From contig CALFWN010000187.1 of the NCBI GenBank assembly GCA_937928335.1, forward strand, positions 1-9,490: a stretch of DNA of 9,490 bases, written 5' to 3'. Of this stretch, positions 1-6,022 are shown one piece after another. The first letter of the stretch is position 1. Every line of letters begins with the position of its first letter. The stretch comes from an uncultured Litoreibacter sp. (GTDB taxonomy: Bacteria > Pseudomonadota > Alphaproteobacteria > Rhodobacterales > Rhodobacteraceae). Position numbers and translations under genes: made by a program. Under the pieces are notes generated by a model. The model saw nothing but the letters and a program-made list of their open reading frames with translations, was not told where the DNA came from and ran no database searches.

Positions 1-896
1 GCCACCCGCTCCAGCACCCAATCGGCCCCGTTGAGCGCAGGCGCACGGGCGCAGCCCGGCAGGCCGATGACGGGCCTGTCGCCGATATGGCCCAGAAACA
101 GCAGATTGCCGGGGTCCACAGGCATCCCGAACCGGGTGACCACCCCGCCCGCCATCCGCAAGGCTTTTGGGCCTACATCATCAGGGTCCGACGTGGCCGA
201 GGCCGTCAGAACCAACGCCAGATCAGCCCGCACCGCCTTCAGCGCCTGCGCAATCGCGCCCGTGTCATGCGCCACCACCACCACGTCTTCAAGCGCCATG
301 CCCAAAGCGTCGAGCCTGCCGCGCATGGCGGCGACGCCCTTATCCATCTGTGGCTCTGCGCCGGTCCGGGTGACGACCAGCGCAGCCGTTTTCAGCGCGA
401 CCGGCACAAGACCCACCGCGCCCGGGCTGGCTTGCCGGGCCGCGGCCTCCGCCCTGACGACCGCCGCCTCCGGCACCGCGTAGGAGATGATCTTGACCGT
501 AGCCAACATCCCGCCCGCGCCCATCCGGGTCAGCGGGGCCACCGTGGCGCAGGTGATCATCTCGTGGCAGGCGTTCAGCGCAGTGATGGCCGCCGCATCA
601 ATGCTGGCGACGCCGGGCCCATCGGCCAGAATATTCACCCGGCCTGTAAAAGCCGCGCTCAGCGTCACATCTTGCGGGGCCAGCGCTTTGGCCACGCGCT
701 CCGCGGCGGTGTTTTCATCGACATCGCCCGGCTCCAGCCGGGCCACCACCACCTCTGCCAGCCCCGCCTTGTCGAGCGTGGCAATATCTTCGGCGCTCAG
801 GACAGCGCCTTTGCGCATCCGCCGCTTGCCCGCCTGCACGGAATGGGCCAGCACCGCGCCCATCGCCTCGTGCACCGGCACGGGGCCGAAAATCAT
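1..896 (-). CDS. Molybdopterin-binding protein, probable MobA-like fusion (3' end outside window)
   Basis: An open frame without stops runs from ATG at 896 to the left edge, giving 298 residues. The ATG overlaps the XdhC stop codon in an ATGA, so the two are probably translationally coupled. The N-terminus (MIFGPVPVHEAMGAVLAHSV) is MoeA-like. The region around residues 165-290 matches a MoCF_biosynth/molybdopterin-binding fold: a hydrophobic strand with VVTRTG, then LVLTASATSDPDDVGPKAL, then GMPVDPGNLLFLG and VIGLPGCARAP. In alphaproteobacteria this domain next to XdhC and CoxE is commonly fused to a C-terminal MobA-like nucleotidyltransferase, which makes molybdopterin cytidine dinucleotide for molybdenum hydroxylases. 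That second domain would lie beyond position 1 and is inferred, not seen. The product should be cytoplasmic. A MoeA-like or CinA-like stand-alone protein is the alternative. The molybdopterin-binding call is firm; the fusion is moderate. Confidence 0.82.
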   Translation of the reverse strand, partial: MIFGPVPVHEAMGAVLAHSVQAGKRRMRKGAVLSAEDIATLDKAGLAEVVVARLEPGDVDENTAAERVAKALAPQDVTLSAAFTGRVNILADGPGVASIDAAAITALNACHEMITCATVAPLTRMGAGGMLATVKIISYAVPEAAVVRAEAAARQASPGAVGLVPVALKTAALVVTRTGAEPQMDKGVAAMRGRLDALGMALEDVVVVAHDTGAIAQALKAVRADLALVLTASATSDPDDVGPKALRMAGGVVTRFGMPVDPGNLLFLGHIGDRPVIGLPGCARAPALNGADWVLERV

Positions 897-1885
897 GTGG
901 CCCGCCCTTTCGGGCCACGCAGTTGCAAGATGATCTGCGCCATGATCGAGACGGCAATCTCCGCCGGAGATTTGCCGCCGATATCAAGCCCCACCGGCGC
1001 ATGTATCCGCGCGATATCCTCCGCGCTCAGCCCCGCCTGCCCCAGCCGGTCCACCCGTTTGGCATGGGTCCGGGTCGAGCCCAGGGCACCAATATAGAAC
1101 GCATCGCTTTTCAGCGCCTCCAGCAGGGCCGGGTCATCGATCTTGGGGTCATGGCTCAGCGTCACCACGGCGCAGCGGTGATCGGGCGCGAAGGCCTGCA
1201 TCGCCTCATCCGGCCAGTCATGCACCAAGGCCTCGCCCGGAAAGCGCGTCTCGCTGGCGAAGGCCTCGCGCGGGTCAATCAGCACCGGGTCAAAGCCCGA
1301 TAGCCGCGCCATCGCCACCAAGGGCTGCGCGATATGGACCGCGCCGACGACCGCCATGCGCAAAGGCGGGTTGTGGATGGCCACGAAACGCGCGTCCTCA
1401 AAGCCGGATTTGTCAGACAGAAAACGATCCGCGTAAGCCTCATCCGAGGTGACCAGCCGCCGCGCCCAGCGTTCCGTATCGACCTCATAGGCGACAGCTT
1501 GGCGCGCCGATATCATCGAGACCAGCTCGGCCAGCGTCGCCTCCGGCATCGCAGCACCCACAGGCTCGACCAGAATGCGGATCGTGCCGCCGCAGGCCAG
1601 CCCCACGGCGAAGGCCTCGTCATCGCTGACCCCGTATTCCAGAAGCCTGGGCGTGCCGCTCTCCAGCGTTTCAAGCGCCTCGACCACCACCGCGCCCTCG
1701 ACACAGCCACCCGAGACCGAGCCCATGATATCGCCCTGCCCGCTGATCACCAATTGGCTGCCCACCGGGCGCGGGGCCGAGCCCCATGTCTCGATCACCG
1801 TGGCCAGAGCCGCGCCCGTGCCGTCGCGGTGCCAGCGCAGCGCAATCGCGGGAATATTGTCTTGATCATGGGTGTCAGCCGTCAC
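893..1885 (-). CDS. XdhC/CoxI family molybdenum cofactor maturation protein
   Basis: The 330-residue protein has both XdhC-family domains. The N-terminal XdhC_CoxI domain covers about residues 10-80, with WGSAPRPVGSQL and SGGCVEG, and a second conserved cysteine lies in GLACGG; the cysteines are C61 and C98. The C-terminal Rossmann-type XdhC_C domain (about 177-320) has VVGAVHIAQPL, GALGSTRTHAKR and PVGLDIGGKSPAEIAVSI. XdhC proteins bind the molybdenum cofactor, promote its sulfuration and hand it to molybdenum hydroxylases in the cytoplasm; that role is carried over from the family. I chose the GTG at 1885 because an AAGGAT site at 1896-1891 sits 5 bases upstream. The protein then starts MTADTHDQDN, and the 11-base overlap with the DUF1203 gene is normal for coupled genes. 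An in-frame ATG at 1936 would add 17 residues and deepen the overlap to 62 bases. The 3' end overlaps the next gene by 4 bases. Confidence 0.9.
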   Translation of the reverse strand: MTADTHDQDNIPAIALRWHRDGTGAALATVIETWGSAPRPVGSQLVISGQGDIMGSVSGGCVEGAVVVEALETLESGTPRLLEYGVSDDEAFAVGLACGGTIRILVEPVGAAMPEATLAELVSMISARQAVAYEVDTERWARRLVTSDEAYADRFLSDKSGFEDARFVAIHNPPLRMAVVGAVHIAQPLVAMARLSGFDPVLIDPREAFASETRFPGEALVHDWPDEAMQAFAPDHRCAVVTLSHDPKIDDPALLEALKSDAFYIGALGSTRTHAKRVDRLGQAGLSAEDIARIHAPVGLDIGGKSPAEIAVSIMAQIILQLRGPKGRAT

Positions 1886-2339
1886 GGGTGATCCTTGTCT
1901 GAAAACAGTTGTTCCGGGCGGAACGCACATCAACATAGGCCAGATCGGGGCGTTCTAGAAGGGTGCGCGCATAGGTTTCAATGTCACCTGCCGGGGTGAT
2001 CTGCCCGGTGCCATAGGCGATGCGGTGATCGGCCGTGTAGCCTTTCAACAGGTAATCCGGCGAGGTTTTCAGCACCTCCGGCACACCCGGCCCGGCATAG
2101 GGCGTGCAGGGCGCGGCGCAGAGAAAAATCGGGCCGGTCTCGGCATAGGGCTGCGCGTCCGGGAAGGGCCGTGCCGCCAGAATGAGCATGGGTGCGTCTT
2201 TGGGAATGTCGCGCAGGCAGGAGCGGCAGGGGTTGCCGTTCCCGTCCGAGCTGCTGCGCTCTGCCGGGTTGCCATAGGCGTCAGGCCCTCCGGCCCGGAT
2301 GGCGTCGACAAACTCCTGATCAAGGGGATGAAATTTCAT
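1875..2339 (-). CDS. DUF1203 domain-containing protein
   Basis: This 154-residue protein fits the DUF1203 family over its full length. Recognisable parts are a CRSC motif (C38, C41) followed by LRDIPKDAPMLILAARPF, then YAETGPIFLCAAPC (about 65-78), LKGYTADHRIAYGTG (about 98-112), and a C-terminal YVDVRSARNNCFQTRI stretch. The family has no established biochemical function that I know of. The two CxxC-type cysteines and C74/C78 could bind a metal, but this is inference. I chose the ATG at 2339 because GGAG lies 7 bases upstream and MKFHPLD is a usual start for the family; the frame can be extended to 2414 but the added 25 residues look like non-coding arginine/alanine filler. It lies 71 bases after coxE and overlaps xdhC by 11 bases, so it is embedded in a molybdenum-hydroxylase maturation operon. 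No signal peptide or membrane segment is visible. Confidence 0.85.
   Translation of the reverse strand: MKFHPLDQEFVDAIRAGGPDAYGNPAERSSSDGNGNPCRSCLRDIPKDAPMLILAARPFPDAQPYAETGPIFLCAAPCTPYAGPGVPEVLKTSPDYLLKGYTADHRIAYGTGQITPAGDIETYARTLLERPDLAYVDVRSARNNCFQTRITRDG
1891..1896 (-). promoter_or_regulatory. Ribosome binding site deciding the XdhC start
   Basis: On the minus strand AAGGAT lies 5 bases upstream of the GTG at 1885, inside the last codons of the DUF1203 gene. No comparable site precedes the alternative ATG at 1936. This supports the GTG start and coupling to the upstream gene. Confidence 0.6.
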
Positions 2340-2410
2340 GCTGTGTCTCCGGGTTGCTGCCACCTTGCTACCGCGCGGGGGCGGCGCAGCGCGACCCGTA
2401 TCTTGCGCGA

Positions 2411-3661
2411 TCACAGCCCAGCCATCAGGCGCGCCTTCTCGCCCCCGTCATCAGGCCGCGTCAGGGCTGCGGCCAGCCCTTCCAGCGAGGCCACATTATG
2501 GCCCGCGCGGAAGCTGTCGACATGGGGCAGCATCGCGGCGATGCCGCGTGCCTTGGGGGCGAAGCCGTCCCATCTGAGCAGCGGGTTGAGCCAGATCACC
2601 TGTCGCGCAGAAAGGTGCAGCCGTTCCATCTCACGCGCCAAGGCGTCGGGGTCGTCGCGGTCCAGCCCGTCCGTGATAAGCAGGACCACAGCGCCCTGCC
2701 CCATGACCCGCCGCGACCAGTCGCGGTTGAACATATGCAGGCATTCCCCGATCCGCGTGCCGCCCTCCCAATCCTGCGCCTCCGCGCCAGCGGCGGCAAG
2801 GGCTGCATCCACATCGCGGGCGCGCAGATGCCGCGTGATATTGGTCAACCGCGTGCCGAAAGTGAAGGCATGAACCTTCGCCCAGCCCGCGCCTTTCCGG
2901 CTGCTGACGGCGTGCAGGAAATGCAGCATGGCGCGGGAATAATGGCTCATCGAGCCCGAAATATCGCATAGCACCACGAGGTTGGGCCAGCGCTGCCGCT
3001 GGGCTTTCAGGGACAGCTCCCGCATCTCGCCGCCCTCGCGCATGGCGCGGCGCAGCGTGGTGCGCAGATCGACCAGATTGCCCCGGGTCGATGCTTTCAG
3101 CCTGCGCGAGCGCAGCGGCCTGATCGGCAGGCTGAACCGCGCCAGCATCTGTTTTGCCTGCGCCATCTCCGCGTTGCTCATCTGCTCGAAATCAAGGCTG
3201 CGCAGCCGTTCCTCGCCCGACATGGTGCGCGAGGCGTCGATCTCGATCTCGCTGCCCTCGCGGTCATCCTCGGGCGGCTCAACACTTTGGTTGGCCCCGT
3301 CCAGCAAAGCCTCCGCCGCGCGCTTTTCAGCCGGTCTGGCGCGGCGTTCCTCCTGCACGCCTCTTATGGCCGGGGTCAGCGCCGCGATCATATGCTCCAG
3401 ATAGCGCGGGTCGCGCCAGAAGAGCCGGAAGATTTGCGCAAACACCACCCGGTGCTCGGCGCGGGACACGAAACAGGCCTGCAGGATATGGTAGAAATCC
3501 TGCTTTTGCGAAAAGCCTGCCGCCTCGACGGCGCGCACCGCGTCAAGCACCCGGGACGGCCCCACCGGCAGCCCCGCGCTGCGCAGCGCCCGGGCGAACC
3601 AGATCAGGTTCTGCGCCAGCTTGCCATCTTCGGGAATATCAAGGGGGATATGCTCGGCCAT
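2411..3661 (-). CDS. coxE: CoxE-like VWA domain protein
   Basis: The 416-residue protein has the layout of the CoxE family. An N-terminal helical part (about 1-100) contains LPVGPSRVLDAVRAVE and a conserved FVSRAEHRVVFAQIFRLFW stretch. A charged, low-conservation linker covers about 101-145. The C-terminal VWA domain starts near residue 226, with the MIDAS motif DISGSMS (D233, S235, S237), a threonine in GGTRIG (T302) and an aspartate in LITDGLD (D331). These residues should coordinate a divalent metal. CoxE works with the AAA+ ATPase CoxD in post-translational maturation of the molybdenum-copper site of CO dehydrogenase in Oligotropha; here the target enzyme is not in the window. The ATG at 3661 gives the family-typical start (MAEHIPLDIPEDGKLAQNL), but no good Shine-Dalgarno sequence precedes it and a perfect palindrome lies 11 bases upstream. 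It follows coxD after 71 bases. Confidence 0.9.
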   Translation of the reverse strand: MAEHIPLDIPEDGKLAQNLIWFARALRSAGLPVGPSRVLDAVRAVEAAGFSQKQDFYHILQACFVSRAEHRVVFAQIFRLFWRDPRYLEHMIAALTPAIRGVQEERRARPAEKRAAEALLDGANQSVEPPEDDREGSEIEIDASRTMSGEERLRSLDFEQMSNAEMAQAKQMLARFSLPIRPLRSRRLKASTRGNLVDLRTTLRRAMREGGEMRELSLKAQRQRWPNLVVLCDISGSMSHYSRAMLHFLHAVSSRKGAGWAKVHAFTFGTRLTNITRHLRARDVDAALAAAGAEAQDWEGGTRIGECLHMFNRDWSRRVMGQGAVVLLITDGLDRDDPDALAREMERLHLSARQVIWLNPLLRWDGFAPKARGIAAMLPHVDSFRAGHNVASLEGLAAALTRPDDGGEKARLMAGL

Positions 3662-3671
3662 AGGGCAACCG

Positions 3672-3719
3672 CTTGGGGGCTAGCCCCCAAACCCCCAAGG
3701 TATTTTTGAAGCAATGATA
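3672..3719. repeat. Palindromic intergenic element, probable dispersed Rhodobacteraceae repeat
   Basis: Positions 3673-3690 are a perfect 18-base palindrome (TTGGGGGCTAGCCCCCAA). It is followed on the plus strand by another ACCCCCAAGG and then TATTTTTGAAGCAATGA. The stretch CTTGGGGG at 3672-3679 can pair with either the CCCCCAA at 3684-3690 or the CCCCCAAG at 3692-3699, so two exclusive hairpins are possible. The overall pattern (G-tract palindrome, CCCCC block, TATTTTTGAA, CAATGA) is one I recall from many intergenic regions of Rhodobacteraceae genomes; copy number in this genome cannot be seen here. It lies between coxD and coxE. On the minus strand the hairpin is not followed by a T-run, so it is not a classic terminator for the cox operon. 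Confidence 0.6.
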
Positions 3720-3732
3720 GGGGGAGCGGTGG

Positions 3733-4644
3733 TCATGCGGGGGCCAGCTCCGCGCGGACCTCATCGAGGATGCGCTTGGCCTCGGAGCCCTGAATTTTCT
3801 GGATGTCATCCTGATATTTCAGAATGGCGCCCAGCGTGTCGGCGATCACCTCGGGCGACATGGTCAACGCATCAAGCGCCAGCAGGCATTTGGCCCAGTC
3901 GATGGTCTCGGCCACACCGGGTTTTTTGAACAGGTCTTCGGTGCGCAGCTTCTGGACAAAGGCCACGATCTGTTGGCTGAGCGCGTGCTGCGCCTCGGGC
4001 GCGCGGGCGGCGAGGATTTCGAGCTCCCGGTCGAAATCGGGGTAATCCACCCAATGATAGAGGCAGCGGCGTTTCAGCGCGTCATGCACCTCGCGGGTGC
4101 GGTTGGAGGTGACGATGACAATCGGCGGTTCGGCGGCCTTGATCGTGCCGATCTCGGGGATGGTGACCTGAAAATCGCTGAGTGCTTCCAGCAGAAACGC
4201 CTCAAAAGGCTCGTCCGTGCGGTCCAGCTCGTCGATCAGCAGCACCGGCGGGCCGCCCTCCTGGGGTTGCATCGCCTCCAGAAGGGGGCGTGCGGTGAGG
4301 TAGTCGTCAGAGAAGAGCTCCGCCTGCAAAGCCGCCTTATCCGCGCCGCCCGAGGCTTCGGCCGCGCGGATCGCAACCATCTGCGCGGGGAAGTTCCATT
4401 CATAGACGGCGGAGGATGCGTCCAGCCCCTCATAGCATTGCAGCCGGATCAGCCGCCGCCCCAGTCCCGCGGCCAGCGCTTTGGCGATCTCCGTTTTCCC
4501 GGTGCCGGCCTCGCCTTCGAGAAACAGCGGGCGGCCAAGCCTGAGCGCCAGAAAGACCACCGTGGCCAGCGCCCGGCCGCAGACATAGTTCTGACCCTCC
4601 AGAAGCGTCTGGGTGTCGTCGATCGAGCTGGGCAATGCGGTCAT
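3733..4644 (-). CDS. coxD: MoxR-family AAA+ ATPase, CoxD-like
   Basis: The 303-residue protein is a single AAA+ module of the MoxR group. Walker A is GEAGTGKT (residues 44-51, K50), Walker B is LLIDELD (135-141, D138, E139), sensor 1 is TSN (179-181), and an arginine-rich turn follows (NRTREVHDALKRR, 181-193). The substrate-facing segment LQCYEGLDASSAVYEWN (68-84) is typical of CoxD and MoxR proteins linked to VWA partners. CoxD acts as an ATP-driven chaperone with CoxE in assembling the active site of molybdenum hydroxylases; that function is known for Oligotropha and inferred here. The start at 4644 is well supported by GGAGG 5 bases upstream on the minus strand. It is the first gene of the leftward operon, with gcdH divergent on the other side. 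The length is normal for the family. Confidence 0.92.
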   Translation of the reverse strand: MTALPSSIDDTQTLLEGQNYVCGRALATVVFLALRLGRPLFLEGEAGTGKTEIAKALAAGLGRRLIRLQCYEGLDASSAVYEWNFPAQMVAIRAAEASGGADKAALQAELFSDDYLTARPLLEAMQPQEGGPPVLLIDELDRTDEPFEAFLLEALSDFQVTIPEIGTIKAAEPPIVIVTSNRTREVHDALKRRCLYHWVDYPDFDRELEILAARAPEAQHALSQQIVAFVQKLRTEDLFKKPGVAETIDWAKCLLALDALTMSPEVIADTLGAILKYQDDIQKIQGSEAKRILDEVRAELAPA

Positions 4645-4662
4645 AAGGTCCTCCGGTCCCCC

Positions 4663-4691
4663 ATAGCTGCACCGATGCGCCCCTGCGTCAA
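4663..4691 (-). promoter_or_regulatory. Candidate promoter for the cox maturation operon
   Basis: On the minus strand TTGACG (4691-4686) matches the -35 consensus at five of six positions. The sequence 17 bases further on is AGCTAT (4668-4663), a poor -10 match. Its placement just before the coxD ribosome binding site, and back to back with the gcdH candidate promoter, supports it; the weak -10 keeps this tentative. Confidence 0.28.
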
Positions 4692-4700
4692 GCCAAGCGA

Positions 4701-4729
4701 TTGCCTCCCGGCGCGGGGGGGCGTAGAAA
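4701..4729 (+). promoter_or_regulatory. Candidate sigma-70 type promoter for gcdH
   Basis: TTGCCT (4701-4706) and TAGAAA (4724-4729) are separated by 17 bases, and each matches four of six consensus positions. Transcription would begin near 4736 and give a leader of about 20 bases that contains the strong AGGGAGG ribosome binding site ahead of the gcdH ATG. The rest of the 112-base divergent spacer holds no obvious operator. Confidence 0.35.
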
Positions 4730-4756
4730 CGGGGTCACATCTCAGGGAGGCCCGCC

Positions 4757-5977
4757 ATGGATATCAGCACCAGGATCACCGCCAAACACGCGCCGGATAT
4801 GGGGCCGTTTGACTGGGAGGACGCGTTCCGCCTTGAAGACCAGCTGTCGGAAGATGAGCGCATGTTGCGCGACGCAGCGGCGGGTTTTGCCAAAACCGAG
4901 CTGGCCCCCAAGGTGATCGACGCCTACCGGGAAGAAAAAGCGGACCCGGAGGTCTTTCGCAAAATGGGCGAGGCAGGCCTGCTGGGGCTGACCGTGCCTG
5001 AGGAATATGGCGGGCTGGGTGCGAGCTATGTCACCTACGGGTTGGTCGCGCGCGAGATCGAGCGCATCGATAGCGGCTACCGCTCGATGATGAGCGTGCA
5101 ATCCTCGCTGGTGATGTATCCGATCTACGCCTATGGCTCCGAGGAGCAGCGCAAGACATACCTGCCCAAGCTGGCCTCGGGCGCGTTCATCGGCTGTTTC
5201 GGGCTGACCGAGCCGGATGCGGGCTCAGATCCGGCAGGCATGAAAACCGTGGCCAAGCAGAAGGGTGATGGCTACGTCATCACCGGCTCGAAAATGTGGA
5301 TTTCCAACGCACCTTTCGCGGATGTCTTTGTGGTCTGGGCCAAATCAGAGGCGCATGGCGGCAAGATTCGCGGCTTCGTGCTGGAGAAAGGCATGACAGG
5401 CCTCTCCGCGCCCAAGATCGGCGGCAAGCTGTCCTTGCGGGCGTCGACCACCGGCGAGATCGTGATGGAAGGCGTCGAAGTGGGCCCCGACGCGCTGTTG
5501 CCCGGTGTCGAGGGGCTGAAAGGCCCGTTTGGCTGCCTGAACCGCGCACGCTACGGGATCAGCTGGGGCGTGATGGGGGCCGCCGAGTTCTGCTGGCACG
5601 CCGCCCGCCAATACGGGCTGGACCGCAAGCAATTTGGCAAGCCTCTGGCGCAGACGCAGCTGTTTCAGAAAAAGCTCGCCGACATGGCCACCGAGATCAC
5701 ATTGGGGCTGCAAGGCTCCCTGCGGCTGGGACGGCTGATTGACGAGGGGCGCGCGGCGCCCGAGATGATCTCCCTGATGAAGCGCAACAATTGCGGCAAG
5801 GCGCTGGAGATCGCCCGCCACGCCCGCGACATGCATGGCGGCAACGGCATCTCGGAAGAGTTTCAGGTGATGCGCCACATGCTCAACCTTGAGACGGTCA
5901 ACACCTATGAGGGCACGCATGACGTCCACGCGCTGATCCTGGGGCGGGCCATCACCGGGTTGCAGGCGTTCTTTTGA
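4757..5977 (+). CDS. gcdH: Glutaryl-CoA dehydrogenase
   Basis: The 406-residue protein is an acyl-CoA dehydrogenase that closely follows the glutaryl-CoA dehydrogenase pattern. It oxidises and decarboxylates glutaryl-CoA to crotonyl-CoA with FAD, in the breakdown of lysine, tryptophan and glutarate, and passes electrons to electron-transfer flavoprotein. The visible signatures are [19 protein letters not shown] (E102 and R109 correspond to the residues that bind the substrate carboxylate), the flavin-contact segment [14 protein letters not shown] (146-159), [11 protein letters not shown] (179-189), [12 protein letters not shown] (286-297), [10 protein letters not shown] (358-367), and [19 protein letters not shown] (382-400) with the catalytic base E385 preceded by Y384. 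Length and both termini are complete. The ATG at 4757 has AGGGAGG 6 bases upstream. It usually lies near a CoA-transferase or a LysR regulator; neither is here, and a ligase/carrier-protein trio follows instead after 45 bases. Confidence 0.96.
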   Translation: MDISTRITAKHAPDMGPFDWEDAFRLEDQLSEDERMLRDAAAGFAKTELAPKVIDAYREEKADPEVFRKMGEAGLLGLTVPEEYGGLGASYVTYGLVAREIERIDSGYRSMMSVQSSLVMYPIYAYGSEEQRKTYLPKLASGAFIGCFGLTEPDAGSDPAGMKTVAKQKGDGYVITGSKMWISNAPFADVFVVWAKSEAHGGKIRGFVLEKGMTGLSAPKIGGKLSLRASTTGEIVMEGVEVGPDALLPGVEGLKGPFGCLNRARYGISWGVMGAAEFCWHAARQYGLDRKQFGKPLAQTQLFQKKLADMATEITLGLQGSLRLGRLIDEGRAAPEMISLMKRNNCGKALEIARHARDMHGGNGISEEFQVMRHMLNLETVNTYEGTHDVHALILGRAITGLQAFF

Positions 5978-6022
5978 TGCGTCCTGGAACGCGCGGTCAC
6001 GACCGAAACAAGACAGGGCGCT

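Noticed and set aside
87..1097. 336-residue plus-strand open frame
   Set aside because: It is rich in His, Arg, Gly and Pro, has no recognisable domain and is antisense to the molybdopterin-binding and XdhC genes; it is a typical high-GC shadow frame.
893..1936. XdhC started at the upstream ATG (1936)
   Set aside because: The additional 17 residues do not resemble the family N-terminus, there is no ribosome binding site, and the overlap with DUF1203 would be 62 bases; the GTG at 1885 has AAGGAT at a good distance.
1875..2414. DUF1203 started at 2414
   Set aside because: The 25 additional residues are Arg/Ala/Pro filler reaching into the coxE stop; the ATG at 2339 has GGAG upstream and the usual MKF start.
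2025..2873. 282-residue plus-strand open frame, with an overlapping 259-residue frame at 2192-2971
   Set aside because: Both are antisense to DUF1203 and coxE, with low-complexity Arg/Ala/Ser composition and no domain.
3673..3690. Palindrome as intrinsic terminator after coxD
   Set aside because: In the direction of cox transcription the stem is followed by GCGGTTGCCCT, without a T-run; only the opposite strand has TATTTTT, 11 bases from the stem, where no gene ends.
3973..4812. 279-residue plus-strand open frame
   Set aside because: It is antisense to coxD and crosses the divergent promoter region and the gcdH start; the opposite strand has clear AAA+ motifs.
5345..5929. 194-residue minus-strand open frame
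   Set aside because: It is antisense to the conserved C-terminal half of gcdH and has no recognisable motif.
5994..6005. Inverted repeat CGGTC-AC-GACCG after gcdH as terminator
   Set aside because: The loop would be only two bases and no T-run follows; it is more likely chance in GC-rich DNA.
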